The position numbers were made by a program, and so were the translations under genes. This document shows, piece by piece, positions 46,265 through 54,380 of a stretch of DNA of 64,000 nt. The stretch's first letter is position 1. Every line of letters begins with the position of its first letter. Source of the DNA: CAVYWD01 sp963772225 (GTDB lineage Bacteria > Myxococcota > Myxococcia > Myxococcales > UBA5297); NCBI GenBank assembly GCA_963772225.1, contig CAVYWD010000002.1, positions 2,604,001-2,668,000 on the forward strand. The letters run 5' to 3'. The notes beneath the pieces are model-generated. The model was not told the DNA's origin. It ran no database searches and saw nothing but the letters and a program-made list of their open reading frames with translations.

Positions 46265-47510
46265 GTGCCGAGTTTGCATCGATACGCATATACCAATGGG
46301 AATCCTCTTCGGTACATAGATCCAATGGGCACGAGGGCGGAGTGGCCGGAGGAAACGGCTGAGCTCGCGCAGTGGGAAGCAGGCGCCGGGATGTATCGAG
46401 CATCCTATGAGGCGCGAAGCGCCATTGGCAAATGGTGGGCTAGACTTTTTGGGGACGACTATATCAACTGGGCGACACTCCATGTCAACGTAGAAGGGCG
46501 GCGCACCGCCATCCAAGCAGCGGATGAAGGTGTCTCCGTTGTCGCCACGCCCTATGTCTCACCTGCCGGGATCTTCGTGAGCGGCGAGCGGGATGTCGCA
46601 TTGCTGAACGGCACCAAGCAGCGCCTTTACCAGTTGCCGGTCTACATCACGGGTACTCAAGCGGCCTTGCGAGACCAGGTGCAGGGCTTTGTGGATGTCT
46701 CGACGTCTGCCGCTGCGTCCTTCACGTACGGCACTCGGTTGGTGTTCTTCGATGATTCACCAGACGAGAGGCTGCACCGAGCGAGGATGTCGGGCATTGC
46801 AGGCGACACCCTCCTGGCATTCGGAGCAGGTGGAGGCAAGGGACAGCGGTCGGCAGAGCTCAATCAGGGGTTGAGTCGCTTTCTGTCGAGCCCGTCACCC
46901 CGCAATGGTCGAACGAGCGTAGCTGCGAACAAGGCTGCCGGGGACGCGGTTCGCGACGTAATTGGGGAGCGAGAGTGGCCATCAATGACCGAAAACAGCG
47001 AGACTGCTCTCGGCGGCGTTAGGCGAACCGATGTTGTGAAGATTCGGCAGAATTACCTCGAAGGCATTGAGTCGAAGGTTGGGGAGACTGACTTGACTCG
47101 GCCTGTGCGCCAGGAACTGGCGCGCGATTACTGGTTGCGAAAAAGTGGAGTGTATGACCGCATTAGGTGGGAGTTCACGCCGAGCGAGATAACAGGAAAG
47201 GTTGGGCCAACGCCGGAGCTCGCGGAAAAAATCGAGAAACTTGGCTTCGACATCCGAATAAACGAGTCGGCGGCTGAGGCTTGGGACGCCGACATTCCGG
47301 TTAGTAGGGGGTTCACCGAGTTGTCGCCAGGGGTCTACTGGGATCCGTCACTTCCCAGCTGGCATGGTCCCGCTCCACTGGAGAGCCAAGGGTCGGGCGA
47401 CACCCCGCGCACCTCAGGGGGGGGGGGCGGCGCCAGTCTATGTGCCGTTCAACCCAAGTCCCGAGCCAGGAGGAGGCTCTACGGGTGGCACTACTGATTC
47501 GAGTCAGTGA
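46265..47510 (+). CDS. Rhs tip and C-terminal toxin domain, nuclease-like
   Basis: Continuation of the Rhs core: RYAYTNGNPLRYIDPMG is the conserved cleavage/tip motif that ends Rhs cores, and what follows is variable toxin. The terminal domain (about residues 235-350) reads RRTDVVKIRQNYLEGIESKV, with D266, E279 and K281 spaced like the D...ExK of PD-(D/E)XK nucleases. A DNase toxin is a reasonable inference. As sequenced the frame ends at 47497, but removing one G from the G11 run at 47417-47427 gives APVYVPFNPSPEPGGG and a stop at 47510. A small gene after it is the likely immunity gene. Confidence 0.7.
47417..47427 (+). repeat. Homopolymer of 11 G in the toxin coding region
   Basis: Eleven consecutive G bases near the 3' end of the Rhs toxin. 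Ten would restore the natural-looking C-terminus. Either a phase-variable slippage tract or a sequencing artefact. Confidence 0.85.
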
Positions 47511-47599
47511 GTATTTTCGACGAGGCGGCCTCTAAGCGAGGTTCGTGTCTTTGATGCTTGAGTGAGCGCAGCATCTTAATCGGCTAGCGAGGTTCCAGC

Positions 47600-47929
47600 A
47601 TGAGTGCGCCGTCGTGTCTCGTGTTCTACGGTTTGAAACAGGCAGTCTCCGCGGATGAACGCCCATTATTGGCGAGACGGACTAGCCCGGATTTCAAGGA
47701 GGCTCGGCGTTTGGGGCTCGATTTTTATTGGGCCGTCTTCGAGGAGGAAGAAAACTACCAGAAATTTATTGGTAAGCAGATTGCGATGCTTGGCCCCGAA
47801 GGTGTCTTGGTATCGTCCATTGATCTCTCGTCGTTCGAGGCAATAGCTCGACGAGTCGACAAGACTCTGGCGGACGCGGGCATCGAGGGGACACCGAAGC
47901 TATGGTTGGAATGGATGCCGAATGACTGA
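47600..47929 (+). CDS. Putative immunity protein of the Rhs toxin
   Basis: 109 residues, starting 90 bases after the toxin. No family that I can name; it is a compact mixed alpha/beta protein (SCLVFYGLKQAVSADERPLL, FEEEENYQKFIGKQIAMLGP, LDFYWAVFEEE) ending PKLWLEWMPND. Acidic surface stretches and the position directly after an Rhs toxin tip are typical of cognate immunity proteins. The AT content is higher than that of surrounding genes, as in many immunity cassettes. The function is inferred from context only. Confidence 0.6.
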   Translation: MSAPSCLVFYGLKQAVSADERPLLARRTSPDFKEARRLGLDFYWAVFEEEENYQKFIGKQIAMLGPEGVLVSSIDLSSFEAIARRVDKTLADAGIEGTPKLWLEWMPND

Positions 47930-48104
47930 GGTGTCTGCCCACGCGAAGGGGTCGTGGTCGCAATCGGCAGGCGCGGAGGGACAAATGGTCGCCCCCCTCT
48001 CCGAAAAGCAGCTCTCGAACGATCGCGTCCTGCACCTGGGTCTCAACAGAGAATCCGCCGCAGAGGTGAGCGCGCTCCGGCGCCGCGGCGTCGACGTCAC
48101 CTGA
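47922..48104 (+). CDS. Short hypothetical protein overlapping the immunity gene
   Basis: 60 residues whose ATG overlaps the stop of the preceding gene (ATGA). The second half reads PLSEKQLSNDRVLHLGLNRE and then SAAEVSALRRRGVDV, which looks like real protein. No family recognised. It could be a fragment of a larger displaced gene. Confidence 0.3.
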   Translation: MTEVSAHAKGSWSQSAGAEGQMVAPLSEKQLSNDRVLHLGLNRESAAEVSALRRRGVDVT

Positions 48105-48368
48105 GCGTGCTCGCAGCAGCGTCAACCTCGAGCCAGGACGCGTTCGAGGAGGACAAGGTCACCGTGGAGGACCGCGCCGGGCGGAGGGGGCCCTACTCTC
48201 GACACGTCGGGCGCGGCAGTTGGCGGCCAGGGCGGAGGGCAGACAACAACGGAAATCGCGGGAAGTCGATTCGGCAAGGCGCATCGACAGCGGGGCGGCG
48301 ACTCGCTAAGCATGGGCCCAGCGGGGCGCTCGAAGTCTGATGGGTGGTACCATGTTCTGAGGGAGAGC
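48105..48368 (+). other. Possible orphan toxin C-terminal debris
   Basis: No complete gene. One frame reads GGGQTTTEIAGSRFGKAHRQ then RGGDSLSMGPAGRSKSDG with an unbroken run into the next gene, the look of a displaced Rhs C-terminal tip, but it has no start of its own. Confidence 0.3.
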
Positions 48369-49310
48369 ATGCTTACTCGATTTAGCTTGAGAATAGACAC
48401 TTCGACTTTGTGCGTCTTCGATCCAACATGCTTGCGTCACCGGCTTCGCGATCCTGCAGACTGGTGGACGGTGCCTCAGGTGGCTGCCCTCGAGATCAAC
48501 TCCAGGAACGCGCTCCTTTTCGAACTAGGATCAGACGGCGTTTACGACGTCGAGGTGAGACCTCAGGTCTTGGAGAAAGCTGTTTCGGGGCTTCTGCGCT
48601 GCCCGTCAGGGTCGTTGTACTTTGGAGATATTGCGAGTGCAGATGGAGTTGAGCCGTCCATAGAGCAGGACGTGATCCTCCGGGTAGATCCTGGAGATTA
48701 CACCGTGAGAGTTGCGCGCGGTGGTCCATTCTCTCTCGTGGTAGCAGTGATTCGAGGTGCGGATGTTCGCGAGGGGCATGAGCGAGGGTTTCTCAAAGTG
48801 TGGAGACTGGCAGAATCCCGGCGCGGCCGAGCAGTTCCTTCACGGCGGCCAGGCGCGGCGATCCTTGAGCGTCCGCGCGCCGCACCGAGCGCCGTAGGAA
48901 GCGGAGGGCCTTTTGGCGCAGCCCTTCGGCGCGGCGACGTTGATCTCTTCCTGTTCCGGATACATGAGCCCTCAGGAGCTCTTCGGCGGCGGCGTGGAGG
49001 TGATCCACTCTCGGCGGTTTTGGTGATCCAGTCTCGGTTGCGGGGTTGCGGGCGCAGGCCGTCAGAAGGGTGCGGGCGAATACGGAGGCGGGCGAGCCGT
49101 CCCCGCCGTCTACGGATCGCGGAAACGAGGCGCTGTCCCCGCGCTGGACTCGTCAGGGCCCGGGCCCCATTCCGGAGCGGGATCAAAACGCCGACCGCCG
49201 AAGGCGGGTCGGGCGCCTCCGGCGGTCAGTCTGTCGCGGTGATGAAGGGCGCCCGGGCCGCAGGCATTCCGTCGCGGTCGCGGGACGCTCGCCAGCGGAG
49301 CCCGCTCTGA
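48369..49310 (+). CDS. Immunity-like protein, 3' end altered by transposon insertion
   Basis: Start ATG with GAGGGAG 5 bases upstream. The first 150 residues look like a beta-rich small protein (MLTRFSLRIDTSTLCVFDPT, LLFELGSDGVYDVEVRPQVL, GDYTVRVARGGPFSLVVAVI) ending near FLKVWRLAESR at about 48815, with typical immunity-gene base composition. Beyond that the frame becomes arginine-rich, crosses the left end of the IS21-type element at 48981, and is not credible coding. The natural stop was probably lost or shifted. A cognate toxin fragment may be the debris just upstream. Confidence 0.45.
   Translation: MLTRFSLRIDTSTLCVFDPTCLRHRLRDPADWWTVPQVAALEINSRNALLFELGSDGVYDVEVRPQVLEKAVSGLLRCPSGSLYFGDIASADGVEPSIEQDVILRVDPGDYTVRVARGGPFSLVVAVIRGADVREGHERGFLKVWRLAESRRGRAVPSRRPGAAILERPRAAPSAVGSGGPFGAALRRGDVDLFLFRIHEPSGALRRRRGGDPLSAVLVIQSRLRGCGRRPSEGCGRIRRRASRPRRLRIAETRRCPRAGLVRARAPFRSGIKTPTAEGGSGASGGQSVAVMKGARAAGIPSRSRDARQRSPL
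48973..48980. repeat. Target-site duplication of the IS21-type element, left
   Basis: CAGGAGCT directly outside the left end and repeated at 53614-53621 outside the right end. Eight bases is one of the known target sizes of IS21 elements. Confidence 0.85.
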
Positions 49311-49344
49311 GGGCCACACCTGCGGCCCGGGCAGAATCGCGGTA

Positions 49345-49545
49345 TCAGCGCCTCTTGCGCGAGGCGGGCTGCAGGGGCCCGTAGAGGAGCTGGTTGGGCT
49401 CGGTCGCAGTCCAGTGGGCCTCGACCTCGTCGCCGTACTCTTGCCAGAGCGCGACTTGGAGCTGGCCGCAGAGGTCGAGCAGCCAAGCCGCGGTGGGGCC
49501 GTCGAGCGGCGGGAGGTTGAGCGTCAGCGGCGGCCTCTCAATCAT
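49345..49545 (-). CDS. Accessory small protein of the IS21-type element
   Basis: 66 residues, no family recognised (LNLPPLDGPTAAWLLDLCGQ, VALWQEYGDEVEAHW). Its start overlaps the stop of istB, so it is translated as the last gene of the transposon operon. Its constant coupling would argue for a role in transposition; that cannot be judged from one copy. The 360 bases between it and the left terminus hold no other gene. Confidence 0.6.
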   Translation of the reverse strand: MIERPPLTLNLPPLDGPTAAWLLDLCGQLQVALWQEYGDEVEAHWTATEPNQLLYGPLQPASRKRR

Positions 49546-50365
49546 GGGGTTCCTCCACCGGGAGCTCGTGTCCCTGCTCCTTGGCCCGCTGGTGCGCCTG
49601 GTGCTGCCGGAAGCTCGGCCCGTCGATGTCGATCCGGATGGAGGTCGCCGCCAGGCGGTCGAGGACCGCCGCGGCCAGGGTAGCGTCGCCCAGGTACTTG
49701 CCCCATGAGGAGAGCCTGATGTTCGACGTGATCGCCGTGCTGGCGCTGCCGTGTCGGCGATCCAAGAGGGTGAAGATCATGTGGGCCGCGGTCGGCTCGT
49801 CGTCGCGGCGCTTGAGCTGGCCCAGTCCGACGTCGTCGATCACCAGGAGCGTGGGCCGACACCAGCTCTTCATCCGCCGCTCGTAGGAGCCGTCGGCCAG
49901 GCCGGCGTAGAGGTGGTCGACCAGGTCGACGCACCGGGCGTAGCGCACCATCCACTCCTGCTCGCAGGCTTGGACCGCGAGAGCCTGCAGGATGTGGCTC
50001 TTGCCGGTCCCGCTCTTACCGGTGATCAAGAGGTCCTCGTGCCGCTGGACGAAGGAGAGCGCGAAGAGCTCCTCGACGAAGCGGCGATCGAGCTTGGGCT
50101 GGAAGTCCCAGTCGAAGGCCGCCATGGTCTTGCGGACCTTCATGCCGCTGCCCTTGATGCGCCACTCGATGCTGCGCTCGCGCTTGATGGCGGCCGCCGC
50201 AGCGAGCAGCTGCTCGGCGGCTTCCAGGTCCGAGGGCTGGTGCTCCTTGACCCAGGCCAGATAGGCATCGATGGAAAGCCCCCTCAGACCGAGTCGGTCG
50301 AGGTGCCGCTCGATGCGCTCCCGGGCTTCGGCGGCGGGGCCTTTGAGGGAGGTGGGGGCTCGCAT
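49538..50365 (-). CDS. istB: IstB-like transposition ATPase
   Basis: 275 residues, AAA+ helper ATPase of IS21 elements, which stimulates the IstA transposase and selects targets. An N-terminal helical domain (IERHLDRLGLRGLSIDAYLA) is followed by Walker A LLITGKSGTGKSHILQALAV, Walker B PTLLVIDDVGLGQLKRRD and sensor ITSNIRLSSWGKYLGD. The ATG at 50365 has AAGGAG 8 bases upstream and overlaps the 3' end of istA by about 80 bases, so translation is coupled. Confidence 0.92.
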   Translation of the reverse strand: MRAPTSLKGPAAEARERIERHLDRLGLRGLSIDAYLAWVKEHQPSDLEAAEQLLAAAAAIKRERSIEWRIKGSGMKVRKTMAAFDWDFQPKLDRRFVEELFALSFVQRHEDLLITGKSGTGKSHILQALAVQACEQEWMVRYARCVDLVDHLYAGLADGSYERRMKSWCRPTLLVIDDVGLGQLKRRDDEPTAAHMIFTLLDRRHGSASTAITSNIRLSSWGKYLGDATLAAAVLDRLAATSIRIDIDGPSFRQHQAHQRAKEQGHELPVEEPHD

Positions 50366-51921
50366 GTCGCTTCTCCTTGGGGCTCGGGGACTGTGCCGCG
50401 GCACGGCAGCGCGTCGTACTCGGCGAGGTCGCGCGGCTCGGTGCAGCTCTGGGCGACGGCGCTCTTGAGCTTCTTGGCCGAGGCCGCGGCGACGTACTCG
50501 TCGAGCCGGCGGCGGTCGGAGCGGGCGTTGAGGATCTTCTCGATGCTGACGTGCTCGAGAGCGCCGAAGCAGAGCGCGTGCGAGAGCGCCTTGCAGAGCT
50601 CGGCGGTGTCGTAGCCCTCGCGCAGCGAAAGGACCTTGCGCGCGTGGTAGCCGGCCGACCGCGAGTCGCGCCGCTCGAGCGCCGCCAGGTACTCCGCTCC
50701 GGGCCCCCCAAGATCCTGGAATGCGCGCCGCAGGTGCTCGAGGTCGGGCCCGCCCTCGGCGCGCGGGGGCCGATGCCCCGGCAGGATTGACTGCTGCTGC
50801 GCGCCGCGAGGCCTGAGCTCGTGCCGTGCCAGGCAGGTCAGGTCCGCTTTGTAGACGAAGAGCTCATTCTCGGTGATGCGCACCGGGAGAATCTCGGTGA
50901 CGTATTCATAGGGCAGGGAATATTCATTGGTCTCCCAGGTCATGAAGCCCTCGAGGTTGCAGAGCTTGTAGAGCACCCGCGCGGTGTCGTAGGGGTGGCG
51001 CGGCAGCGGCCGCAGCAGCGACTGCTCTTCGGCGAAGAGCTCCATCCGCGTGCGCCGCTTCATCCGCTTGATGGGGCGCAGGTCGGCGATGGTGTCCATC
51101 CACCGGGAGAGCTGGGCCTCGAGGTCGGCCAGGTCGCGGAATGAGCGGCCCCGGAAGAAGCTGAGGGAGAGCTCCCAGAAGCTCCGCTCGACCCGGGGCT
51201 TGCGGTTGGGGGCATGGCGCACGGCGACGGCGGAGAATTCGTAATAGGTGGCGAAATCGACGAAGCGGGGATTGAGGATCGGCTGGTTGCCTTCCCAGCG
51301 CAGCACCACCGGCTTCTGGCTATCGTAGGTGCACCGGCGCGCGGCGCCCTGGAAGCGCGCGAAGGCGTGGCGGTGGCCGTCCATCAAAGGGTGCAGGCCG
51401 TTGCTCTCGAAGAAGCCGAAGTACTTCCGGGTCGAGTAGCGCAGTGCGTATCCGAAGGCCTGCAGGGTCATGGACGGCGCATGGGCGAATTCCACCGGGT
51501 AGGGCGACCAGTCGCACTCGCCCATGTCCCCCGGCACCCGCGGCGGCGTCTGGAGGCTCGGCTTGGGCGGCAACTTCGGGCGCAGGTTGCTCACCAGGAC
51601 TTTCACGATGGTGTCGCCGCCTGCGTAGCCATGCTCGTCGCGCAAATGCTCGAAGACCCGCTGCGCGGTGATGTCCGGATACTTCTCGAGCAGCTCGGTG
51701 ATCAGGCTGCGAAAGGGGTCGAGCTTCGAGGCGCGGCGGCGCGAGCCGCGCACCCGTGGCAGCGCCGAGTGCGCAGTTTCGCGCGCCTCCTGGTGGCTCT
51801 TGACGATGCGCCGCACGGTGTTTCGGCTGATGTGCAGGGCCCGCGCGATCGCGCGCCAAGTCATCCCCTCCTTGTCGAGCTGCACCACGTCGTGGACCAG
51901 CTGCGGGTCAAGCGGAAGCAT
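50284..51921 (-). CDS. istA: IstA-like transposase of IS21 family
   Basis: 545 residues. An N-terminal helix-turn-helix (GMTWRAIARALHISRNTVRR) binds the ends. The DDE core includes GECDWSPYPVEFAHAP (first aspartate), GNQPILNPRFVDFATYYEF (second region) and RKPRVERSFWELSLSFF (glutamate). The C-terminal beta-barrel region (WETNEYSLPYEYVTEILPVR) is typical of IstA. Its start overlaps the ParB-like gene end by 14 bases. The frame is full length. Confidence 0.92.
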   Translation of the reverse strand: MLPLDPQLVHDVVQLDKEGMTWRAIARALHISRNTVRRIVKSHQEARETAHSALPRVRGSRRRASKLDPFRSLITELLEKYPDITAQRVFEHLRDEHGYAGGDTIVKVLVSNLRPKLPPKPSLQTPPRVPGDMGECDWSPYPVEFAHAPSMTLQAFGYALRYSTRKYFGFFESNGLHPLMDGHRHAFARFQGAARRCTYDSQKPVVLRWEGNQPILNPRFVDFATYYEFSAVAVRHAPNRKPRVERSFWELSLSFFRGRSFRDLADLEAQLSRWMDTIADLRPIKRMKRRTRMELFAEEQSLLRPLPRHPYDTARVLYKLCNLEGFMTWETNEYSLPYEYVTEILPVRITENELFVYKADLTCLARHELRPRGAQQQSILPGHRPPRAEGGPDLEHLRRAFQDLGGPGAEYLAALERRDSRSAGYHARKVLSLREGYDTAELCKALSHALCFGALEHVSIEKILNARSDRRRLDEYVAAASAKKLKSAVAQSCTEPRDLAEYDALPCRGTVPEPQGEATCEPPPPSKAPPPKPGSASSGTSTDSV

Positions 51922-52813
51922 CGGAGGCTCCTGGCGCCCCGAGGCGCGCGTCGAGGGTCCGGGTCAGGGCGGCCAGCGCACCGCGCAGCTCGACGAGCTC
52001 GCGCGAGACCACCTCGCACGCCGGCGCTCCCAAGCTGGCCAGCGACCGCTCCAAGAGCCGCGCGTGCAGGCGCGTCGAGAGGCGCTTCATCGCCCAGGCG
52101 TCCGCGACCATCTGCTCGCCGGGCGTGCGCCGCGGTGCACTGCCCTTGGGGGACTCGGCGGCCATGGGTGCGCTGGCTCGCTCCAGCAGCGCCGGCCACT
52201 CCGCTTCCTGGGCCGCGAGCAGCGAATCGACCAGGCGCGCGGTCTGCCGCGTGGTCAGCCCTCGTCGGGCTACCACCAGGCCCACAGCGTCCTGGTTGCC
52301 GCGCGGCAACCGCGAAAGCTCTCGCACCGCGGTGGCCGACAACAGCCCCAGCCGCACATTCGCCGTCAGCTCGTCCGACAGGTCCTCTGCCAAAGCCAGA
52401 CGCCGACACACCCAGCTCTTGTCCCGCCCGAGCAGAATCGCGATCTGCGGCTGGCTCACGTGGTCGTCGCGATAGAGGGAGCGCACCAGCCAGCCCTCCT
52501 CGAGCTCGCACAGACCCGCCCCGGCGTTGCAGCGCAACAGCCGCACCTTCGCCCCTGCAGAGTCGACGCCGTGGACCTCGACGCGCAGCTTCGACCACCC
52601 AAGCTCGCGCGAGGCGCTCAACCGCTTGAGTCCATCGAAGACCTCCAGCTTCTCGCCCATTCGAAAGGCCTGCACCGGCGTCAGCTGCCCGAGCTTCGAG
52701 AGCGACAGCTGCATCTGCTGCGTGGCCTCGCCCGCGCACAGTCGCACCGCCAAGAGCGAATCGCCCAGCTCGCTCGGCGCCATCTCGGTGCTCGCGGTCG
52801 ACACGCCCGTCAT
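51908..52813 (-). CDS. ParB/KorB-like DNA-binding protein on the IS21-type element
   Basis: 301 residues. The N-terminal ParB-type segment reads GQLTPVQAFRMGEKLEVFDG then LKRLSASRELG, the second conserved block of the ParB nuclease fold (VxDGxxRxxA); residues 110-190 contain a helix-turn-helix (SQPQIAILLGRDKSWVCRRL) and SAEAV-like LLSATAVRELSRLPRGNQ. The arginine-rich GERR CTP-binding box is not evident. It overlaps istA, so it is part of the transposon operon rather than a host or plasmid partition gene. Four GCGCGTGACA repeats lie directly upstream and are candidate binding sites. Possible roles: autoregulation, end binding, or target choice. Confidence 0.8.
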   Translation of the reverse strand: MTGVSTASTEMAPSELGDSLLAVRLCAGEATQQMQLSLSKLGQLTPVQAFRMGEKLEVFDGLKRLSASRELGWSKLRVEVHGVDSAGAKVRLLRCNAGAGLCELEEGWLVRSLYRDDHVSQPQIAILLGRDKSWVCRRLALAEDLSDELTANVRLGLLSATAVRELSRLPRGNQDAVGLVVARRGLTTRQTARLVDSLLAAQEAEWPALLERASAPMAAESPKGSAPRRTPGEQMVADAWAMKRLSTRLHARLLERSLASLGAPACEVVSRELVELRGALAALTRTLDARLGAPGASDASA

Positions 52814-52855
52814 GCGCGCCACCGTGCGCCCTCACCGAGATCCTTGGCCATCCCG

Positions 52856-53076
52856 GCGCGTGACAGGGGCCGTTTTTCCCTCTGAGAGAGCTCGAAGCCA
52901 GCGCGTGACACGTACCTGCGGTCACCCGCTGCCTGACGGCTCCTCAGAGGGAAAACGGCGACTCGCCGGCGCCGCCGAACGCCGAAGCATGCGCGTGACA
53001 CTGCTCCGCTCTGCGCAAAACCCCGAGGTTTCCCCTGCTGCCGCGCCAACTTGGCCGCCGAAGCCGGCGCGTGACA
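52856..53076 (-). promoter_or_regulatory. Four GCGCGTGACA iterons upstream of the ParB-like gene
   Basis: Exact decamers start at 52856, 52901, 52991 and 53067 (spacings 45, 90 and 76), all in one orientation. Between them lies an inverted pair, GCCGTTTTTCCCTCTGAG at about 52870 and CTCAGAGGGAAAACGGC at about 52954. Together they look like an operator region in the gap between the zinc-ribbon and ParB-like genes. Confidence 0.65.
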
Positions 53077-53088
53077 TCGCTCCACAGG

Positions 53089-53481
53089 TCACGGGCCTGC
53101 TCCCGCGCCTGGTGCGCACGAGCACAGCTCACGCAGCGCCTCGGTCAGGGCAGCGCGAGAAGGCCGCGGAGTCGCCAGCGCCAGCTCGAGCACGTCCTCG
53201 AGTCGCGCGCCGAACGAGCCCCCCTGGTCGCCCGCCTCCGGCGGCCCCGCGCCCGATCGCAGGGCTCTCTTCTGGGCCCGGCATCGGGCTTGTCGCGCCT
53301 GCTCCGCCTTCCGGAACTCCTCAGGCGCCTTCGCTCGACGTTCGCGCGCCTGTCGCTTGCGTCTCGCCTGGCGACAGGCTTCGCTGCATGCATGCTGCGT
53401 CTCCGCCGCGCGAGGATCGGGGGAGTACCAACTCCTGCACTCGCTACACCGCCGACTGCGGACCTTCTTCCGGGGTCGCAT
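53089..53481 (-). CDS. Zinc-ribbon protein of the IS21-type element
   Basis: 130 residues. Residues 10-36 hold a four-cysteine/histidine cluster (SRRCSECRSWYSPDPRAAE then HACSEACRQARRKRQARE), probably a zinc-binding knuckle followed by a long basic helix; the C-terminal half is helical. First gene of the transposon operon, 276 bases before the ParB-like gene. It may bind the terminal repeats or nucleic acid in the transpososome; I know no assigned function. Confidence 0.65.
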   Translation of the reverse strand: MRPRKKVRSRRCSECRSWYSPDPRAAETQHACSEACRQARRKRQARERRAKAPEEFRKAEQARQARCRAQKRALRSGAGPPEAGDQGGSFGARLEDVLELALATPRPSRAALTEALRELCSCAPGAGAGP

Positions 53482-53613
53482 CCCTCGACCGTCACGCCGA
53501 AGGGGTCCTCCGGATACTTCTCGCCCTGAGAGCTACTCCGACTCCCTCGCCTCAACGACCGGGTGGATCTCGAGGCCGCCGACAGGTGGATCTCGATCAC
53601 GCCGCCGCTGAAG

Positions 53614-53621
53614 CAGGAGCT
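53614..53621. repeat. Target-site duplication of the IS21-type element, right
   Basis: CAGGAGCT, identical to 48973-48980. Confidence 0.85.
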
Positions 53622-53821
53622 CGCGAGAAGTGGTCCACCGCCTGCAGCCGCGCACGCTCGACTGTAGCGCCAGGCGCGCCAGGCAGAAGGAGAGCTGTTT
53701 GGTCCGGAATATGGTTATGGCGAGCAGGTCGGCCTGGCTTCCTCTTCGTGGTTCCGCTCCCCCGCCTTCCTATGCTGCGGAGGGTCTTACCTGCACGGGG
53801 GGAGCAGGGAGGATGCCTGAG

Positions 53822-54268
53822 ATGACGATTCCTGCCTGGTTTTGGGAGTTGCTTGATTCCTCTCGCCCAAGCCTACTGGCGCTTGCGAGGAAGCTCGAGC
53901 AATTACCGCGCGACCAGCTAATCGCTTATGCCGCGATCTACAAAAAAGCAGCGCAGACTCTCTGCAACTACTGGGAGGGTCCGGTAGTCGACGGAATGGG
54001 ATTCTCCGAGGATGATACCGAAGACCTTTGCTGCTGGATCGTGGCGCAGGGACGGAGGTTTTACACCGAAGCGCTGCGCCTTCGTGGTCACCTTGAGCCA
54101 CTTGTACGCCAGTACGGGGCCAGCGAGCGAGGAGAGTCCTCTGAGCATCCGCCTTGGTTCCTCGACGTCGCGAATCCTGGCTATTCCGGATACATGAGCC
54201 CTAGCGCGCTGCCACACGCGGTATTCGAGACTCGATTTGGCTCGGACCTCCTGGATGAGCTGGAGTGA
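53822..54268 (+). CDS. DUF4240-like putative immunity protein
   Basis: 148 residues. IPAWFWELLDSSRPSLLALA, LEQLPRDQLIAYAAIYKKAA and SEDDTEDLCCWIVAQGRRFY follow the DUF4240 pattern (FW-L-, LE-L-, -WLIAQG--Y), a family common in toxin-immunity arrays. The end reads PGYSGYMSPSALPHAVFETR; the same 19-base string TTCCGGATACATGAGCCCT occurs at the left flank of the IS21-type element, where a similar gene end seems to have been disrupted. The start at 53822 is preferred because AGGGAGG is 9 bases upstream. Confidence 0.6.
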   Translation: MTIPAWFWELLDSSRPSLLALARKLEQLPRDQLIAYAAIYKKAAQTLCNYWEGPVVDGMGFSEDDTEDLCCWIVAQGRRFYTEALRLRGHLEPLVRQYGASERGESSEHPPWFLDVANPGYSGYMSPSALPHAVFETRFGSDLLDELE

Positions 54269-54380
54269 AGGTGCCAATCCCTCGAATGGCAGCCCTCAAA
54301 TGATCTCTGGAGGCGCCGTCTCCAGCGAAAAGCCAGCGGGGCACCTTGTGAAACCCTATTTTATTGGGCCAACCCTAGAC

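Larger units (their letters stand above)
48981..53613 (-). mobile_element. IS21-type transposon with ParB-like and zinc-ribbon genes, 4.63 kb
   Basis: Termini are inverted: CTTCGGCGGCGGCGTGGAG on the left, and CTTCAGCGGCGGCGTGATCG read inward from the right, each followed by a spaced pair of GATCCAC units around TCGGCGG (two-box ends as in IS21). 8 bp CAGGAGCT duplications flank it. It carries five minus-strand genes: zinc ribbon, ParB-like, istA, istB and a 66-residue protein, the last four overlapping. This is nearly twice the size of an ordinary IS21 element. Confidence 0.85.

Noticed and set aside
48793..49008. Minus-strand 71-codon frame across the left end of the IS21-type element
   Set aside because: It crosses the transposon boundary, so it cannot be an ancestral gene, and has no recognisable motif.
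51908..52813. ParB gene as a sign of a plasmid or chromosome partition locus
   Set aside because: No ParA nearby; the gene overlaps istA and lies between exact transposon ends.
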